Positions 6,657-9,262 of a stretch of 9,262 bases of DNA are shown piece after piece; positions within the stretch are counted from its first letter, which is position 1, and the number at the start of each line of letters is the position of its first letter. This stretch comes from Burkholderiales bacterium (GTDB taxonomy: Bacteria; Pseudomonadota; Gammaproteobacteria; Burkholderiales; SG8-41). The stretch is taken from the NCBI GenBank assembly GCA_005800795.1, contig SYEN01000506.1:1-9262 (forward strand), written 5' to 3'. A program made the translations under genes and the position numbers. Under the pieces are notes generated by a model. The model searched no databases. It saw only the letters and a list, made by a program, of their open reading frames with translations, and had not been told where the DNA came from.

Positions 6657-7805
6657 ATGCCCATGAAAATCACCCGCGTCAAAGCCCACGCCATGTCCAT
6701 GAAGCTCGACAAAGTCTACTGGACCTCGCGCGGCGCTTGGGGCACCTATAACACCATCGTGGTCGAGGTTGAGACCGACGACGGCCTCATCGGCCTCGGC
6801 ACCATCAACAAAACGCCGTTAAAAGATATCGCCGAAATCGTCGATGCGCTGGAACCGGTGATCAAAGGCATGGACGCGCTGGCGCACGAAGCGGTATGGG
6901 ACAAGATTTTCAATCTCACCGTGCCGCATCTCGAGGCCGGCAAGTCCGATGTCACGCGCCCAAAATATGAGCAGAACAAACGCGTGAACCTGATGGCGGC
7001 GCTGGCCGGCATTGATTTGGCCCTGTGGGATTTGAAGGGCAAGGCACTGAAGCTGCCGATGTGGCGGCTCCTCGGCGGCAACCGGCGTGAAGTGGCCGCC
7101 TATGCGAGCGGCGGTTACTACGAGGAAGGCTATTCGCCGCTGGCAGTGATCGACGAAATGGCCCACTACGCCGCGCAGGGCTACACGGCTGTCAAGATGA
7201 AATGTGGCGGTGCCAGTATTGACGGCGATATTGCACGCATCAGCGGTGTCCGCAAAGCCATTGGCGACAAGGCGCACCTGATGATCGACGCCAACGGCGC
7301 TTACACACTCGCACAGGCCGAGCGCGCGATTCGTGCGTTCGAGCCGTACGACATTTTCTGGTTCGAGGAGCCGTTGCAGTGGCACGATGCCACGCGCGGC
7401 CTCGGCAGGCTGGCCGCATGCACGCGCGTGCCGCTCGCCAGCGGCGAAAGTGAAATTCACTCCAACGTGGTGCGCGATCAGATTGATCTGGGCGGCATAC
7501 GCTATGTGCAGTGGGATTGCACACGGGCGGGCGGTCTGACCGAGGGCTTGCGCATCGCGGCTTACGCCATGGCTCAAGGCGTGCAGATTGCCTATCACCA
7601 CGATCCACAGATTCACGGCCACCTGATGGCGGCGCAATCGCATGGTTACTGCGTGGAGAGTTTTCCCAGCATCCCGCGCGATCCGTTCTGGCACCAGGTG
7701 CTGACGGTCAAACCCAAACTTGAAGCGGGCAAACTCACGCTGGGTGACGAACCAGGCTTCGGGTTTGAGGTCGACTGGAAGATGATTGAGCGCTACAAGG
7801 TCTGA
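6657..7805 (+). CDS. Mandelate racemase/muconate lactonizing enzyme-family protein (enolase superfamily)
   Basis: A 382-residue enolase-superfamily enzyme with an N-terminal capping domain (about 1-130) and a barrel domain. The residues expected in mandelate racemase can be located with the same spacing: K180-M-K182 (KxK), metal ligands D211 (MIDANGAY), E237 (WFEEPL) and E264 (ASGESE), the dyad D287 (QWDCTRAGG) and H314 (YHHD), and E334 (CVESFP). With both bases present the enzyme could racemise or dehydrate an alpha-hydroxy acid or sugar acid. Acid-sugar dehydratases are common in this group. It is cytoplasmic, with no signal peptide. The ATG at 6657 has AAAGG about ten bases upstream, and a second ATG two codons later is possible. 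It diverges from the Bug-Gfo/Idh unit and is followed by an intrinsic terminator. The substrate is not assigned. Confidence 0.93.
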   Translation: MPMKITRVKAHAMSMKLDKVYWTSRGAWGTYNTIVVEVETDDGLIGLGTINKTPLKDIAEIVDALEPVIKGMDALAHEAVWDKIFNLTVPHLEAGKSDVTRPKYEQNKRVNLMAALAGIDLALWDLKGKALKLPMWRLLGGNRREVAAYASGGYYEEGYSPLAVIDEMAHYAAQGYTAVKMKCGGASIDGDIARISGVRKAIGDKAHLMIDANGAYTLAQAERAIRAFEPYDIFWFEEPLQWHDATRGLGRLAACTRVPLASGESEIHSNVVRDQIDLGGIRYVQWDCTRAGGLTEGLRIAAYAMAQGVQIAYHHDPQIHGHLMAAQSHGYCVESFPSIPRDPFWHQVLTVKPKLEAGKLTLGDEPGFGFEVDWKMIERYKV

Positions 7806-7815
7806 CAATCATTCG

Positions 7816-7840
7816 GCTTGTCCTTATCATTCAGGACAGC
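7816..7840 (+). other. Hairpin just upstream of the terminator
   Basis: TGTCCT (7819-7824) pairs with AGGACA (7833-7838) over an 8-base loop. The stem extends by two more pairs if the T at 7818 is bulged (GC with GC). It begins 10 bases after the stop codon at 7803-7805 and directly precedes the terminator hairpin. It may protect the 3' end of the message or may have no role. Confidence 0.35.
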
Positions 7841-7877
7841 AACGCGCCGGAAGAGTTCCTTCACCGGCGCGTTTTTT
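7841..7877 (+). terminator. Intrinsic terminator after the enolase-superfamily gene
   Basis: AACGCGCCGG (7841-7850) and CCGGCGCGTT (7864-7873) form a perfect 10-bp stem with a 13-base loop, followed by an uninterrupted T run ending at 7877. This marks the end of the enolase-superfamily transcript and isolates the next gene. Confidence 0.88.
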
Positions 7878-7890
7878 ATTTTCAGCGGCA

Positions 7891-7975
7891 GGGTCAACTC
7901 ACGATGTGACCCCTCGTTATTGAACGCACGGTCTCCGGAGGCCAACGTTTGATAAACCCACTATCGAGGAGTCAC
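7891..7975 (+). promoter_or_regulatory. Leader region with competing helices, one masking the ribosome binding site
   Basis: GTGACCCCTCG (7906-7916) pairs with CGAGGAGTCAC (7965-7975) at 10 of 11 positions, and the second strand contains the ribosome binding site of the gene at 7977. GGGTCA (7891-7896) can instead pair perfectly with TGACCC (7907-7912), which would break the first helix. A near-perfect 14-base palindrome centred on CTCCGGAG (7933-7940) lies between. The layout is that of a translation-control leader. It does not resemble any riboswitch class I recognise, and it could be chance. Confidence 0.3.
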
Positions 7976-7976
7976 C

Positions 7977-8285
7977 ATGAACCAGTTGCTTGCACTGTTT
8001 GTAGCATCGGCGTTTGCACTCGGCTCCGCCTCGGGCTTTGCGGCGGAACCAGCGAAGAAAAAAGAAGAACTCACGGCAGAACAAAGAACCGAAATCCGTG
8101 AGCGCGTGGAGCGGCTGAAAGGCGAGCGCGAAAAAGCGGAACAGGCGAGGGCCGCACCCGCCGCCACGCCCGCGCCAACGAAGAAAGCCGAACCCAAGCG
8201 CACTTCGAAAGCCAAACCGGCGACTGGCAAAACACCGTCAGCGGTGTCGAAAGCGCCGGTGAAAAAAGTCCCCGCCAAAGTCTGA
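7977..8285 (+). CDS. Small exported Lys/Ala/Pro-rich protein, function unknown
   Basis: A 102-residue protein with a good ribosome binding site (GAGGAG, five bases from the ATG). Residues 1-23 look like a signal peptide (MNQLLALFVASAFALGSASG, then FAA). Residues 26-60 are highly charged and probably helical (KKKEELTAEQRTEIRERVER and following). Residues 61-102 are a low-complexity tail of Lys, Ala, Pro, Thr and Ser with ten lysines in 42 residues, like the tail of histone H1. No cysteine is present and no transmembrane segment follows the signal peptide, so a periplasmic or secreted location is inferred. It is a one-gene unit bounded by two intrinsic terminators. The antisense strand is also open over most of it, but the start signals and signal peptide favour this strand. 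No family is recognised. Confidence 0.7.
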   Translation: MNQLLALFVASAFALGSASGFAAEPAKKKEELTAEQRTEIRERVERLKGEREKAEQARAAPAATPAPTKKAEPKRTSKAKPATGKTPSAVSKAPVKKVPAKV

Positions 8286-8308
8286 TCTGGCGGTCTGCTG
8301 CAAACAAG

Positions 8309-8336
8309 AAAGGCAGGGATGACACCCTGCCTTTTT
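8309..8336 (+). terminator. Intrinsic terminator between convergent genes, probably bidirectional
   Basis: AAAGGCAGGG (8309-8318) pairs with CCCTGCCTTT (8325-8334) over a 6-base loop, and on the plus strand five T (8332-8336) close the structure. On the minus strand the stem is followed by a weaker U-rich tail (CTTTCTTG), so it could also end the cytochrome transcript coming from the right. Confidence 0.85.
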
Positions 8337-8337
8337 A

Positions 8338-8375
8338 TAAAAAATAAATAAAATCAAATACTTACATAATATTCC
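8338..8375 (+). repeat. AT-rich dispersed repeat, copy 3
   Basis: The plus strand starts TAAAAAATAAATAAAATC and continues with AAATACTTA, a two-base insertion (CA) and TAATAT, ending TCC. It matches copy 1 in the 10-mer CAAATACTTA and in TAATAT. It lies directly after the T-tract of the terminator and ends 6 bases before the stop codon of the cytochrome gene. Unlike copies 1 and 2 it does not start with a stop codon. Confidence 0.5.
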
Positions 8376-8381
8376 ACCGGG

Positions 8382-8963
8382 TTACTTCTGGCGCGCCAAA
8401 AAATACGCCAGATCGACGAGCTGCTTGTCGTCGACGGCGTGCAGTACGTCCTGCATCGCCGCATCGTAGCCGCGCCGCGTGTTGGCCTTGTATTCACGCA
8501 GGGTGTGCAGCAAATAATCCTCCCGCTGCCCCGCAAGGCGCGGTACGTTTTCACCACCGGCATAAGTGCCGCCGTGGCAAACGTTGCAGCGGTTCATCTC
8601 GGACAGCGTGCGCGCGGCCTCCATGCGCTTGGCGTCAGGCGTATCGGAGGGCGGCGGTGGCGGCGCCAGTTTGGCGATGGCCTCCGAGAGCGCCTTCAGG
8701 TCGTTGTTGCTGATGCCCCTGGTCATCTCGTTCATCAGAGGCACCTTGCGAATGCCTTCGCGAAACATGAAGATCTGAATGTTCAGAAAGAATGCCGGCT
8801 GCCCGCCGAGCGAGGGCGTTAAGGGCACGGTGGATTGGCCGCTTTCGCCGTGGCAGGCGAGGCAGGTCTTCAGACGATCCTGCACTGACTGCGCGGCGGC
8901 GGCCCATGGTGATAACAGCATCACCACGGCCAGCGCGCCGCGCCATACACTACTCAACGCCAT
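8382..8963 (-). CDS. Di-heme c-type cytochrome (cytochrome c4/c553-like)
   Basis: A 193-residue periplasmic electron carrier. After a signal peptide (hydrophobic ALAVVMLLSPWAAAA, cleavage near residue 24) there are two class I heme-binding domains: CLACH at 34-38 and CNVCH at 126-130, joined by a proline-rich linker (APPPPPSDTPD, about 100-110). Candidate axial methionines are M77 or M80 (VPLMNEMTRGIS) and M170 (AAMQDVL). Each domain ends in a family-like C-terminal helix (LKALSEAIAKLA; LVDLAYFLARQ). The ATG at 8963 is preferred over an in-frame TTG at 8966 that directly abuts the upstream stop. Only three bases separate the ATG from the stop of the PQQ-type dehydrogenase gene, so co-translation is likely. 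The natural inference is that it accepts electrons from that dehydrogenase and passes them towards a terminal oxidase. Confidence 0.92.
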   Translation of the reverse strand: MALSSVWRGALAVVMLLSPWAAAAQSVQDRLKTCLACHGESGQSTVPLTPSLGGQPAFFLNIQIFMFREGIRKVPLMNEMTRGISNNDLKALSEAIAKLAPPPPPSDTPDAKRMEAARTLSEMNRCNVCHGGTYAGGENVPRLAGQREDYLLHTLREYKANTRRGYDAAMQDVLHAVDDKQLVDLAYFLARQK

Positions 8964-8966
8964 CAA

Positions 8967-9262
8967 TTACTTCTTCGCCACGCGTTGTGCGCCGTAGGTG
9001 ACGCGATAAATCGCGCCCGCGTGGTCATCCGATATCAACATCGACCCGTCCTTCATCACCGCCACATCCACCGGACGGCCAAGGTAGCTGTTGTTAACCA
9101 TGAAGCCAGTCATGAACACTTCCTGCGAGCGTACGGTGCCGTTGGGGTTTAGACGTACCACCCAGATGTCGCCGCCAGTTTTGACAGTTTTGTTCCATGA
9201 GCCGTGTCGCGCCACAAAAATCGCGCCCTTGTAGCCGGGGAACATATTGCCGGTGTAGAAGC
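8967..9262 (-). CDS. PQQ-dependent sorbosone/glucose-type dehydrogenase, C-terminal part (cut by window edge)
   Basis: The last 97 residues of a beta-propeller dehydrogenase, open to the right edge. The sequence FYTGNMFPGYKGAIFVARHG, then SWNK, DIWVVRLNPNG, FMTGFM, GRPVDVAVMKDGSMLISDDH and AGAIYRVTY is characteristic of the end of L-sorbosone/glucose (GSDH-type) PQQ-dependent dehydrogenases. These are periplasmic, oxidise sugars or other aldehydes and alcohols, and give electrons to a c-type cytochrome. An internal ATG at 9245 is not the real start, since family-typical residues continue upstream to the edge. The N-terminal part, including any signal peptide and most propeller blades, lies outside. 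The next gene in the unit is the di-heme cytochrome. The substrate is unknown. Confidence 0.88.
   Translation of the reverse strand, partial: FYTGNMFPGYKGAIFVARHGSWNKTVKTGGDIWVVRLNPNGTVRSQEVFMTGFMVNNSYLGRPVDVAVMKDGSMLISDDHAGAIYRVTYGAQRVAKK

Noticed and set aside
6819..7808. Minus-strand open frame of 329 codons opposite the enolase-superfamily gene
   Set aside because: The plus strand encodes a protein with all family residues; the antisense frame has no recognisable domain and is a GC-rich codon shadow.
7961..8278. Minus-strand open frame opposite the small exported protein
   Set aside because: It has no ribosome binding site of note, while the plus-strand gene has a strong site, a signal peptide and a matching terminator.

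Overview
The window looks like a piece of chromosome from a GC-rich betaproteobacterium, most likely Burkholderiales-like. The best evidence is two tripartite-tricarboxylate-type periplasmic binding proteins (Bug/TctC family) placed beside single-copy catabolic enzymes, an arrangement typical of that group. No tRNA, rRNA, CRISPR array or transposase gene was seen.

Layout from left to right. (1) A minus-strand gene for an exported protein with a discoidin (F5/8 type C)-like domain appears to shift frame at about position 136 and runs into the window edge. (2) A divergent plus-strand LuxR-type regulator follows. (3) A minus-strand pair encodes an SnoaL-like protein and then an ACMSD-type amidohydrolase. 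(4) A divergent plus-strand Bug protein lies next. (5) A minus-strand pair comes after it: a second Bug protein (TTG start, strong ribosome binding site) and, two bases later, a Gfo/Idh/MocA oxidoreductase. (6) A divergent plus-strand enolase-superfamily enzyme has the complete mandelate-racemase catalytic set and is followed by a clear intrinsic terminator. (7) A small exported Lys/Ala/Pro-rich protein may have a ribosome binding site masked by RNA structure. (8) At the right edge a minus-strand pair encodes the C-terminal end of a PQQ-dependent sorbosone/glucose-type dehydrogenase and a di-heme cytochrome c.

The six genes from about 1780 to 7805 read as a small-molecule catabolic region: solute capture (two Bug proteins), oxidation (Gfo/Idh), hydrolysis or decarboxylation (amidohydrolase), dehydration or racemisation (enolase superfamily) and a small SnoaL-fold enzyme. 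The substrate cannot be read from the sequence. Genes 8 and 9 of the right end look like a separate periplasmic oxidation module (dehydrogenase plus its electron acceptor).

The most unexpected structure is non-coding. Three copies of an AT-rich repeat of about 37 to 42 bases lie at 2773-2809, 4472-4513 and 8338-8375, in otherwise GC-rich DNA. In two copies the repeat begins with the TAA stop codon of the gene before it, and one copy carries a perfect TATAAT placed for a leaderless start of the amidohydrolase gene.
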